Positions 24,901 to 37,290 of a stretch of DNA of 64,000 nt are shown piece after piece; within the stretch, counting starts at the first letter, position 1, and every line of letters starts with the position of its first letter. Source of the DNA: Coriaria nepalensis (taxonomy: Eukaryota; Streptophyta; Magnoliopsida; Cucurbitales; Coriariaceae). The notes beneath the pieces are model-generated. The model worked only from the letters and a program-made list of their open reading frames with translations. It was not told where the DNA came from and searched no databases. A program made the position numbers and the translations under genes. The stretch covers positions 10,373,209 to 10,437,208 of the forward strand of contig CP114482.1 in assembly GCA_027186245.1 (NCBI GenBank), read 5' to 3'.

Positions 24901-27900
24901 CATTACGAACAAATTCTATTTTCGCTCTTTAAACGAGACTTTTGTGCATAACTTGCAATTGATCTATTCAAGCAAATTATCCATTGTTTAGCCTTGAAAT
25001 CATGTCATCGAGTCTCTTCTAGTAATTAAATCATTTCAAAGAAATTTAAAAGAAATCTTTTTTCGCACCTGAACCACGGCTTTTGTACATAATTTGCAAT
25101 GGATCTTTTGAAGGCAACTAGGCATTTGTATAGCCTTAAAATCATGTCATTGAGTCACTTTTAGTCAGTAAATCATTCGAAATCAATCCAAACGAATTCT
25201 ATTTTCGCATTTCAAACACGACTTTTGTGCAAAACATGCAATTGATCTATTGAAGGCAATTATGCGTTTGTTTAGCCTTAAAATCATGTCATTGAGTCTT
25301 CTCTAGTCATTAAATCAATTAAAAGTAATTCGAAAGAATTCTATTTTTTCGCACTTCAAACACGACTTTCGTTCAGAACCTCCAATTCAAAAATTGAAGG
25401 CAACTATGCATCTTTTTCGCCTTAAAATCATGTCATTGAGTCTCTTCTAGTCATCAAATCATTTCAAACCATTAGGAACAAATTCTATTTTCGCTCTTTA
25501 AACGAGAATTTTGTGCATAACTTGCAATTGATCTATTCAAGCAAATTATCCATTGTTTAGCCTTGAAATCATGTCATTGAGTCTCTTTTAGTAATTAAAT
25601 CATTTCAAAGAAATTTAAACGAAATCTTTTTTCGCACCTGAACCACGGCTTTTGTACAAATTTTGCAATGGATCTTTTGAAGGCAACTAGGCATTTGTAT
25701 AGCCTTAAAATAATGTCATTGAGGCACTTTTAGTCAGTATATCATTCCAAATCAATTCAAACGAATTCTATTTTCGCATTTCAAACACGACTTTAGTGCA
25801 AAACATGCAATTGATCTATTGAAGGCAATTATGCGTTTGTTTAGCCTTAAAATCATGTCATTGAGTCTTCTCTAGTCATTAAATAAATTAAAAGTAATTC
25901 GAAAGAATTCTATTTTTTCGCACTTCAAACACGACTTTCGTTCAGAACTTTCAATTCAACAATTGAAGGCAACTATGCATCTTTTTAGGCTTAAAATCAT
26001 GTCATTGAGTCTCTTCTACTAATCAAATCATTTAAAACCATTACGAACAACTTCTATTTTCGCTCTTTAAACGAGACTTTTGTACATAACTTGCAATTGA
26101 TCTATTCAAGCAAATTATCCGTTGTTTAGCCCTGAAATCATGTCACTGAGTCTCTTTTAGTAATTAAATCATTTCAAAGAAATTCGAACAAAATCTTTTT
26201 TCGCACTCGAACCAATACTTTCGTGCATAATTTGCAATGGATCTTTTGAAGGCAACTAGGCATTTGTATAGCCTTAAAATCATGTTATTGAGCCACTTTT
26301 AGTCAGTAAATCATTCGAAATCAATTCAAACGAATTCTATTTTTGCATTTCAAACACGACTTTTGTGCAAAACATGCAATTGATCTACTGAATGCAATTA
26401 TGCGTTTGTCTAGCCTTAAAATCATGTCATTGAGTCTTCTCTAGTCATTAAATCAATTAAAAGTAATTCGAAAGATCTCTATTTTTTCTCGCTACAAACA
26501 CGACTTTGGTTCTGAACTTCCAATTCAATAATTGAAGGCAACTATGCATATTTTTAGCCTTAAAATCATGTCATTGAGTCTCTTCTAGTCATCAAATCAT
26601 TTGAAAGCATTACGAACAAATACTATTTTCGCTCTTTAAACGAGACTTTTGTGCATAACTCACAATTGATCTATTTAAGCAAATTATCCTTTGTTTAGCC
26701 TTGAAATCATGTCATTGAGTCTCTTTTAGTAATTAAATCATTTCAAAGAAATTCGAACGAAATCTTTTTTTGCACTCGAACCAATACTTTCGTGCATAAT
26801 TTGCAATGGATCTTCTAAATTCAACTATTCATCTTTTTAGCCTTAAAATCATGTCATTGAGTCACTTTTAGTCAGTAAATCATTCGAAATCAATTCAAAC
26901 GAATTCTATTTTCGCATTTCAAACACGACTTTTGTGCAAATTATGCAATTGATCTATTGAAGGCAATTATGCGTTTGTTTAGCCTTAAAATCATGTCATT
27001 GAGTCTTCTCTAGTCATTAAATCAATTAAAAGGAATTCGAAAGAATTCCATTTTTTCGCACTTCAAACACGACTTTCGTTCAGAACTTCCAATTCAACAA
27101 TAGAAGGCAACTATGCATCTTTTTCGCCTTAAAATCATGTCATTGAGTCTCTTCTAGTCATCAAATCATTTAGAACCATTACGAACAAATTCTATTTTCG
27201 CTCTTTAAACGAGACTTTTGTGCATAACTTGCAATTGATGTATCCAAGCAAATTATCCATTGTTTAGCCTTGAAATCATGTCATCGAGTCTCTTCTAGTA
27301 ATAAAATCATTTCAAAGAAATTTAAACGAAATCTTTTTTCGCACCTGTACCACGGCTTTTGTGCATAATTGGCAATGGATCTTTTGAAGGCAATAGGCAT
27401 TTGTATAGCCTTAAAATCATGTCATTGAGTCACTTTTAGTCTTTAAATCATTCCAAATCAATTCAAACGAATTCTATTTTCGCATTTCAAACACGACTTT
27501 TGTGCAAAACATGCAATTGATCTATTGAAGGCAATTATGCGTTTGTTTAGCCTTAAAATCATGTCATTGAGTCTTCTCTAGTCATTAAATCAATTAAAAG
27601 TAATTCGAAAGAATTCTATTTTTTCGCACTTCAAACACGACTTTCGTTCAGAACCTCCAATTCAATAATTGAAGGCAACTATGCCTCTTTTTAGCCTTAA
27701 AATCATGTCATTGAGTCTCTTCTACTCATCAAATCATTTCAAACCATTAGGAACAAATTCTATTTTCGCTCTTTAAACGAGACTTTTGTGCATAACTTGC
27801 AATTGATGTATTCAATCAAATTATCCATTGTTTAGCCTTGAAATCATGTCATCGAGTCTCTTCTAGTAATTAAATCATTTCAAAGAAATTTAAACGAAAT

Positions 27901-28743
27901 CTTTTTCCGCACCTGAACTACGGCTTTTGTACAAATTTTGCAATGGATCTTTTGAAGGCAACTAGGCATTTGTATAGCCTTAAAATCATGTCATTGAGTC
28001 ACTTTTAGTTAATAAATCATTCGAAATCAATTCAAACGAATTCTATTTTCGCATTTCAAACACAACTTTTGTGTAAAACATGCAATTGATCTATTGAAGG
28101 CAATTATGCGTTTGTTTAGCCTTAAAATCATGTCATTGAGTCTTCTCTAGTCATTAAATCAATTAAAAGTAATTCGAAAGAATTCTATTTTTTCGCACTT
28201 CAAGCACGACTTTCGTTCAGAACTCTCAATTCAATAATTGAAGGCAACTATGCATCTTTTTAGCCTTAAAATCATGTCATTGAGGCTCTTCTAGTCATCA
28301 AATCATTTGAAAGCATATTGAACAAATTTTATTTTCGCTCTTCAATCGAGACTTTTGTGCATAACTTGCAATTGATGTTTTCAAGCAAATTATCCATTGT
28401 TTAGCCTTGAAATCATGTCATTGAGTCTCTTTTAGTAATTAAATCATTTCAAAGAAATTCGAACGAAATCTTTTTCCGCACTTGAACCAATACTTTCGTG
28501 CATAATTTGCAATGGATCTTTTGAAGGCAACTAGGCATTTGTATAGCCTTAAAATCATGTCATTGAGTCACTTTTAGTCAGCAAATCATTCGAAATTAAT
28601 TCAAACGAATTCTATTTTCGCATTTCAAACACGACTTTTGTGCAAAACATGCAATTGATCTATTGAAGGCAATTATGCGTTTGTTTAGCCTTAAAATCAT
28701 GTCATTGAGTCTTCTCTAGTCATTAAATCAATTAAAAGTAATT
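18964..28743 (+). repeat. Segmental block, copy 1
   Basis: This run of HORs is the first copy of a block found three times. Bases 18,964-27,885 match 37,166-46,088 at an offset of 18,202 bp (32 HORs). Bases 21,809-28,743 match 29,772-36,706 at an offset of 7,963 bp (14 HORs). Marker variants include AAAGCAACTATGCATTTTTT (19,141), AAATACGACTTTTGTCTG (21,945), GGGCATGACTTGC (22,100), CAAGACTTTTGTTCAT (22,660) and CTAAATTCAACTATTCATC (24,540). Confidence 0.9.
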
Positions 28744-30871
28744 TGAAAGAATTCTATTTTTTCGCACTTCAAATACGACTTTTGTCTGAACTTCCAATTC
28801 AACCATTGAAGGCAACTATGCATCTTTTTAGCCTTAAAATCATGTCATTGAGTCTTTTCTAGTCATCAAATCATTTGAAAGCATTACGAACAAATTCTAT
28901 TTTCGCTCTTTAATCGAGACTTTTGGGCATGACTTGCAATTGATCTGTTCAAGCAAATTATCCTTTGTTTGTCCTTGAAATCATGTCATTGAGTCTCTTT
29001 TAGTAATTGATCCATTTCAAAGCAAATGGAACGAAATTTATTTTTGCACTTGGACGACGACTTTCGTGCATAATTTGGAATGGATCTTTTGAAGGCAACT
29101 AGGCATTTGTATAGCCTTAAAATCATGTCGTTGAGTCACTTTTAGTCAATAAATCATTCGAAATCAATTCAAACGAATTCTATTTTCGCATTTCAAACAC
29201 GACTTTAGTGCAAAACATGCAATTGATCTGTTGAAGGCAATTATGCGTTTGTTTAGCCTTAAAATCATGTCATTGAGTCTTCTGTAGTCATTAAATCAAT
29301 TAAAAGTAATTCGAAAGAATTCTATTTTTTCGTGCTACAAACACGACTTTCATTCAGAACTTCCAATTAAACAATTGAAGGCAACTATGCATCTTTTTAG
29401 CCTTAAAATCATGTCATTCAGTCTTTTCCAGTCATCAAATCATTTGAAAGCATTACGAACAAATTCTATTTTCGCTCTTTAAACAAGACTTTTGTTCATA
29501 ACTTGCAATTGATCAATTCAAGAAAATTATCCATTGTTTAGCCTCGAAATAATCTCATCGAGTCTCTTCAAGTAATTAAATCATTTCAAATAAATTTAAA
29601 TGAAATCTTTTTTCGCACCTGAACCACGGCTTTTGTGCATAATTTGCAATGGATCTTTTGAAGGCAACTAGGCATTTGTATAGCCTTAAAATCATGTCAT
29701 TGAGTCACTTTTAGTCAGTAAATCATTCGAAATTAATTCAAACGAATTCTATTTTCGCATTTCAAACACGACTTTTGTGCAAAACATGCAATTGATCTAT
29801 TGAAGGCAATTATGCGTTTGTTTAGCCTTAAAATCATGTCATTGAGTCTTCTCTAGTCATTAAATCAATTAAAAGTAATTTGAAAGAATTCTATTTTTTC
29901 GCACTTCAAATACGACTTTTGTCTGAACTTCCAATTCAACCATTGAAGGCAACTATGCATCTTTTTAGCCTTAAAATCATGTCATTGAGTCTTTTCTAGT
30001 CATCAAATCATTTGAAAGCATTACGAACAAATTCTATTTTCGCTCTTTAATCGAGACTTTTGGGCATGACTTGCAATTGATCTGTTCAAGCAAATTATCC
30101 TTTGTTTGTCCTTGAAATCATGTCATTGAGTCTCTTTTAGTAATTGATCCATTTCAAAGCAAATGGAACGAAATTTATTTTTGCACTTGAACGACGACTT
30201 TCGTGCATAATTTGGAATGGATCTTTTGAAGGCAACTAGGCATTTGTATAGCCTTAAAATCATGTCGTTGAGTCACTTTTAGTCAATAAATCATTCGAAA
30301 TCAATTCAAACGAATTCTATTTTCGCATTTCAAACACGACTTTAGTGCAAAACATGCAATTGATCTGTTGAAGGCAATTATGCGTTTGTTTAGCCTTAAA
30401 ATCATGTCATTGAGTCTTCTGTAGTCATTAAATCAATTAAAAGTAATTCGAAAGAATTCTATTTTTTCGTGCTACAAACACGACTTTCATTCAGAACTTC
30501 CAATTAAACAATTGAAGGCAACTATGCATCTTTTTAGCCTTAAAATCATGTCATTCAGTCTTTTCCAGTCATCAAATCATTTGAAAGCATTACGAACAAA
30601 TTCTATTTTCGCTCTTTAAACAAGACTTTTGTTCATAACTTGCAATTGATCAATTCAAGAAAATTATCCATTGTTTAGCCTCGAAATAATCTCATCGAGT
30701 CTCTTCAAGTAATTAAATCATTTCAAATAAATTTAAATGAAATCTTTTTTCGCACCTGAACCACGGCTTTTGTGCATAATTTGCAATGGATCTTTTGAAG
30801 GCAACTAGGCATTTGTATAGCCTTAAAATCATGTCATTGAGTCACTTTTAGTCAGTAAATCATTCGAAATC
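28606..30871 (+). repeat. 1,137-bp tandem duplication at the start of block copy 2
   Basis: The two-HOR segment with AAATACGACTTTTGTCTG, GGGCATGACTTGC, CGTGCTACAAACACG and CAAGACTTTTGTTCAT occurs at about 28,740-29,740 and again at 29,874-30,870, offset 1,137 bp. Copies 1 and 3 of the large block have it once. Both preceding C monomers carry AAATTAATTC, showing that the duplicated length includes that C. A single difference noted is CTTGGACGACG at 29,049 against CTTGAACGACG at 30,186. Confidence 0.87.
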
Positions 30872-33800
30872 AATCCAAACGAATTCTATTTTCGCATTTC
30901 AAACACAACTTTTGTGCAAAACATGCAATTGATCTATTGAAGGCAATTATGCGTTTGTTTAGCCTTAAAATAATGTCATTGAGTCTTCTCTGGTCATTAA
31001 ATCAATTAAAAGTAATTCGAAGGAATTCTATTTTTTCGCACTTCAAACACGACTTTCGTTCAGAACTTCCAATTCAACCATTGAAGGCAACTATGCATCT
31101 TTTTCGCATTAAAATCATGTCATTGAGTCTCTTCTAGTCATCAAATTATTTAAAACCATTACGAACAAATTCTATTTTCGCTCTTTAAACGAGACTTTTG
31201 CGCATAACTTGCAATTGATCTATTCAAGCAAATTATCCATTGTTTAGCCTTGAAATCATGTCATCGAGTCTCTTTTAGTAATTAAATCATTTCAAAGCAA
31301 TTGGAACGAAATCTTTTTTCGCACCTGAACCACGGCTTTTGTACATAATTTGCAATGGATCTTTTGAAGGCAACTAGGCATTTGTATAGCCTTAAAATCA
31401 TGTCATTGAGTCACTTTTAGTCAGTAAATCATTCGAAATCAATTCAAACGAATTCTATTTTCGCATTTCAAACACGACTTTTGTGCAAAACATGCAATTG
31501 ATCTATTGAAGGCAATTATGTGTTTGTTTAGCCTTAAAATCATGTCATTGAGTCTTCTCTAGTCATTAAATCAATTAAAAGTAATTCGAAAGAATTCTAT
31601 TTTTTCGCACTTCAAACACGACTTTCGTTCAGAACTTTCAATTCAATAATTGAAGCCAACTATGCATCTTTTTAGCCTTAAAATCATGTCATTGAGTCTC
31701 TTCTACTCATCAAATCATTTAAAACCATTACGAACAAATTCTATTTTCGCTATTTAAACGAGACTTTTGTACATAACTTGCAACTGATCTATTCAAGCAA
31801 ATTATCCATTGTTTAGCCTTGAAATCATGTCACTGAGTCTCTTTTAGTAATTAAATCATTTCAAAGAAATTCGAACAAAATCTTTTTTCGCACTCGAACC
31901 AATACTTTCATGCATAATTTGCAATGGATCTTTTGAAGGCAACTAGGCATTTGTATAGCCTTAAAATCATGTTATTGAGCCACTTTTAGTCAGTAAATCA
32001 TTCGAAATCAATTCAAACGAATTCTATTTGTGCATTTCAAACACGACTTTTGTGCAAAACATGCAATTGATCTATTGAAGGCAATTATGCATGTGTCTAG
32101 CCTTAAAATCATGTCATTGGGTCTTCTCTAGTCATTAAATCAATTAAAAGTAATTCGAAAGATCTCTATTTTTTCGCGCTACAAACACGACTTTCGTTCT
32201 GAACTTCCAATTCAATAATTGAAGGCAACTATGCATATTTTTAGCCTTAAAATCATGTCATTGAGTCTCTTCTAGTCATCAAATCATTTGAAAGCATTAC
32301 GAACAAATTCTATTTTCGCTCTTTAAACGAGACTTTTGTGCATAACTCGCAATTGATCTATTTAAGCAAATTATCCTTTGTTTAGCCTTGAAATCATGTC
32401 ATTGAGTCTCTTTTAGTAATTAAATCATTTCAAAGAAATTCGAACGAAATCTTTTTTCGCACTCGAACCAATACTTTCGTGCATAATTTGCCATGGATCT
32501 TCTAAATTCAACTATTCATCTTTTTAGCCTTAAAATCATGTCATTGAGTCACTTTTAGTCAGTAAATCATTCGAAATCAGTTCAGACGAATTCTATTTTC
32601 GCATTTCAAACACGACTTTTGTGCAAATCATGCAATTGATCTATTAAAGGCAATTATGCGTTTGTTTAGCCTTAAAATCATGTCATTGAGTCTTCTCTAG
32701 TCATTAAATCAATTAAAAGGAATTCAAAAGAATTCTATTTTTTCGCACTTCAAACACGACTTTCATTCAGAACTTCCAATTCAACAATTGAAGGCAACTA
32801 TGCATCTTTTTCGCCTTAAAATCATGTCATTGAGTCTCTTCTAGTCATCAAATCATTTAGAACCATTACGAACAAATTCTATTTTCGCTCTTTAAACGAG
32901 ACTTTTGTGCATAACTTGCAATTGATCTATTCAAGCAAATTATCCATTGTTTAGCCTTGAAATCATGTCATCGAGTCTCTTCTAGTAATTAAATCATTTC
33001 AAAGAAATTTAAAAGAAATCTTTTTTCGCACCTGAACCACGGCTTTTGTACATAATTTGCAATGGATCTTTTGAAGGCAACTAGGCATTTGTATAGCCTT
33101 AAAATCATGTCATTGAGTCACTTTTAGTCAGTAAATCATTCGAAATCAATCCAAACGAATTCTATTTTCGCATTTCAAACACGACTTTTGTGCAAAACAT
33201 GCAATTGATCTATTGAAGGCAATTATGCGTTTGTTTAGCCTTAAAATCATGTCATTGAGTCTTCTCTAGTCATTAAATCAATTAAAAGTAATTCGAAAGA
33301 ATTCTATTTTTTCGCACTTCAAACACGACTTTCGTTCAGAACCTCCAATTCAAAAATTGAAGGCAACTATGCATCTTTTTCGCCTTAAAATCATGTCATT
33401 GAGTCTCTTCTAGTCATCAAATCATTTCAAACCATTAGGAACAAATTCTATTTTCGCTCTTTAAACGAGAATTTTGTGCATAACTTGCAATTGATCTATT
33501 CAAGCAAATTATCCATTGTTTAGCCTTGAAATCATGTCATTGAGTCTCTTTTAGTAATTAAATCATTTCAAAGAAATTTAAACGAAATCTTTTTTCGCAC
33601 CTGAACCACGGCTTTTGTACAAATTTTGCAATGGATCTTTTGAAGGCAACTAGGCATTTGTATAGCCTTAAAATAATGTCATTGAGGCACTTTTAGTCAG
33701 TATATCATTCCAAATCAATTCAAACGAATTCTATTTTCGCATTTCAAACACGACTTTAGTGCAAAACATGCAATTGATCTATTGAAGGCAATTATGCGTT

Positions 33801-36706
33801 TGTTTAGCCTTAAAATCATGTCATTGAGTCTTCTCTAGTCATTAAATAAATTAAAAGTAATTCGAAAGAATTCTATTTTTTCGCACTTCAAACACGACTT
33901 TCGTTCAGAACTTTCAATTCAACAATTGAAGGCAACTATGCATCTTTTTAGGCTTAAAATCATGTCATTGAGTCTCTTCTACTAATCAAATCATTTAAAA
34001 CCATTACGAACAACTTCTATTTTCGCTCTTTAAACGAGACTTTTGTACATAACTTGCAATTGATCTATTCAAGCAAATTATCCGTTGTTTAGCCCTGAAA
34101 TCATGTCACTGAGTCTCTTTTAGTAATTAAATCATTTCAAAGAAATTCGAACAAAATCTTTTTTCGCACTCGAACCAATACTTTCGTGCATAATTTGCAA
34201 TGGATCTTTTGAAGGCAACTAGGCATTTGTATAGCCTTAAAATCATGTTATTGAGCCACTTTTAGTCAGTAAATCATTCGAAATCAATTCAAACGAATTC
34301 TATTTTTGCATTTCAAACACGACTTTTGTGCAAAACATGCAATTGATCTACTGAATGCAATTATGCGTTTGTCTAGCCTTAAAATCATGTCATTGAGTCT
34401 TCTCTAGTCATTAAATCAATTAAAAGTAATTCGAAAGATCTCTATTTTTTCTCGCTACAAACACGACTTTGGTTCTGAACTTCCAATTCAATAATTGAAG
34501 GCAACTATGCATATTTTTAGCCTTAAAATCATGTCATTGAGTCTCTTCTAGTCATCAAATCATTTGAAAGCATTACGAACAAATACTATTTTCGCTCTTT
34601 AAACGAGACTTTTGTGCATAACTCACAATTGATCTATTTAAGCAAATTATCCTTTGTTTAGCCTTGAAATCATGTCATTGAGTCTCTTTTAGTAATTAAA
34701 TCATTTCAAAGAAATTCGAACGAAATCTTTTTTTGCACTCGAACCAATACTTTCGTGCATAATTTGCAATGGATCTTCTAAATTCAACTATTCATCTTTT
34801 TAGCCTTAAAATCATGTCATTGAGTCACTTTTAGTCAGTAAATCATTCGAAATCAATTCAAACGAATTCTATTTTCGCATTTCAAACACGACTTTTGTGC
34901 AAATTATGCAATTGATCTATTGAAGGCAATTATGCGTTTGTTTAGCCTTAAAATCATGTCATTGAGTCTTCTCTAGTCATTAAATCAATTAAAAGGAATT
35001 CGAAAGAATTCCATTTTTTCGCACTTCAAACACGACTTTCGTTCAGAACTTCCAATTCAACAATAGAAGGCAACTATGCATCTTTTTCGCCTTAAAATCA
35101 TGTCATTGAGTCTCTTCTAGTCATCAAATCATTTAGAACCATTACGAACAAATTCTATTTTCGCTCTTTAAACGAGACTTTTGTGCATAACTTGCAATTG
35201 ATGTATCCAAGCAAATTATCCATTGTTTAGCCTTGAAATCATGTCATCGAGTCTCTTCTAGTAATAAAATCATTTCAAAGAAATTTAAACGAAATCTTTT
35301 TTCGCACCTGTACCACGGCTTTTGTGCATAATTGGCAATGGATCTTTTGAAGGCAATAGGCATTTGTATAGCCTTAAAATCATGTCATTGAGTCACTTTT
35401 AGTCTTTAAATCATTCCAAATCAATTCAAACGAATTCTATTTTCGCATTTCAAACACGACTTTTGTGCAAAACATGCAATTGATCTATTGAAGGCAATTA
35501 TGCGTTTGTTTAGCCTTAAAATCATGTCATTGAGTCTTCTCTAGTCATTAAATCAATTAAAAGTAATTCGAAAGAATTCTATTTTTTCGCACTTCAAACA
35601 CGACTTTCGTTCAGAACCTCCAATTCAATAATTGAAGGCAACTATGCCTCTTTTTAGCCTTAAAATCATGTCATTGAGTCTCTTCTACTCATCAAATCAT
35701 TTCAAACCATTAGGAACAAATTCTATTTTCGCTCTTTAAACGAGACTTTTGTGCATAACTTGCAATTGATGTATTCAATCAAATTATCCATTGTTTAGCC
35801 TTGAAATCATGTCATCGAGTCTCTTCTAGTAATTAAATCATTTCAAAGAAATTTAAACGAAATCTTTTTCCGCACCTGAACTACGGCTTTTGTACAAATT
35901 TTGCAATGGATCTTTTGAAGGCAACTAGGCATTTGTATAGCCTTAAAATCATGTCATTGAGTCACTTTTAGTCAATAAATCATTCGAAATCAATTCAAAC
36001 GAATTCTATTTTCGCATTTCAAACACAACTTTTGTGTAAAACATGCAATTGATCTATTGAAGGCAATTATGCGTTTGTTTAGCCTTAAAATCATGTCATT
36101 GAGTCTTCTCTAGTCATTAAATCAATTAAAAGTAATTCGAAAGAATTCTATTTTTTCGCACTTCAAGCACGACTTTCGTTCAGAACTCTCAATTCAATAA
36201 TTGAAGGCAACTATGCATCTTTTTAGCCTTAAAATCATGTCATTGAGGCTCTTCTAGTCATCAAATCATTTGAAAGCATATTGAACAAATTTTATTTTCG
36301 CTCTTCAATCGAGACTTTTGTGCATAACTTGCAATTGATGTTTTCAAGCAAATTATCCATTGTTTAGCCTTGAAATCATGTCATTGAGTCTCTTTTAGTA
36401 ATTAAATCATTTCAAAGAAATTCGAACGAAATCTTTTTCCGCACTTGAACCAATACTTTCGTGCATAATTTGCAATGGATCTTTTGAAGGCAACTAGGCA
36501 GTTGTATAGCCTTAAAATCATGTCATTGAGTCACTTTTAGTCAGTAAATCATTCGAAATTAATTCAAACGAATTCTATTTTCGCATTTCAAACACGACTT
36601 TTGTGCAAAACATGCAATTGATCTATTGAAGGCAATTATGCGTTTGTTTAGCCTTAAAATCATGTCATTGAGTCTTCTCTAGTCATTAAATCAATTAAAA
36701 GTAATT
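29772..36706 (+). repeat. Segmental block, copy 2 (near-identical to copy 1)
   Basis: Matches 21,809-28,743 at a constant offset of 7,963 bp over about 6.9 kb with no indel noticed. Differences I spotted (copy 1/copy 2): T/C at 22,471/30,434, T/C at 28,010/35,973, T/G at 28,538/36,501 and C/T at 28,582/36,545. Copies 1 and 2 also share states absent from copy 3, such as GAAGCCAAC, CCTGTACCACGG and the 1-bp deletion AAGGCAATAGGC. Confidence 0.9.
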
Positions 36707-37290
36707 CGAAAGAATTCTATTTTTTCGCACTTCAAACACGACTTTCGTTCAGAACTTTCAATTCAATAATTGAAGGCAACTATGCATCTTTTTAGCCTTA
36801 AAATCATGTCATTGAGGCTCTTCTAGTCATCAAATCATTTGAAAGCATATTGAACAAATTTTATTTTCGCTCTTCAATCGAGACTTTTGTGCATAACTTG
36901 CAATTGATGTTTTCAAGCAAATTATCCATTGTTTAGGCTTGAAATCATGTCATTGAGTCTCTTTTAGTAATTAAATCATTTCAAAGAAATTCGAACGAAA
37001 TCTTTTTCCGCACTTGAACCAATACTTTCGTGCATAATTTGCAATGGATCTTCTGAAGGCAACTAGGCATTTGTATAGCCTTAAAATCATGTCATTGAGT
37101 CACTTTTAGTCAGTAAATCATTCGAAATCAATGCAAACGAATTCTATTTTCGCTTTTCAAACACGACTTTTGTGCAAAACATGCAATTGATCTATTGAAG
37201 GCAATTATGCGTTTGTTTAGCCTTAAAATCATGTCATTGAGTCTTCTCTAGTCATTAAATCAATTAAAAGTAATTCGAAAGAATTCTATT
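35935..37290 (+). repeat. Linker segment shared with the 3,982-bp super-repeat
   Basis: Bases from about 35,935 to 37,290 match 48,450-49,805 at an offset of 12,515 bp (22 HORs). Shared markers are ACAACTTTTGTGTAAAAC, GAGGCTCTTCTAG, GTTTAGGCTTGAAATC, GGATCTTCTGAAGG, AATCAATGCAAACG and CGCTTTTCAAACACG. It joins block copy 2 to copy 3, so the downstream super-repeat and the large blocks have exchanged sequence. Confidence 0.82.
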
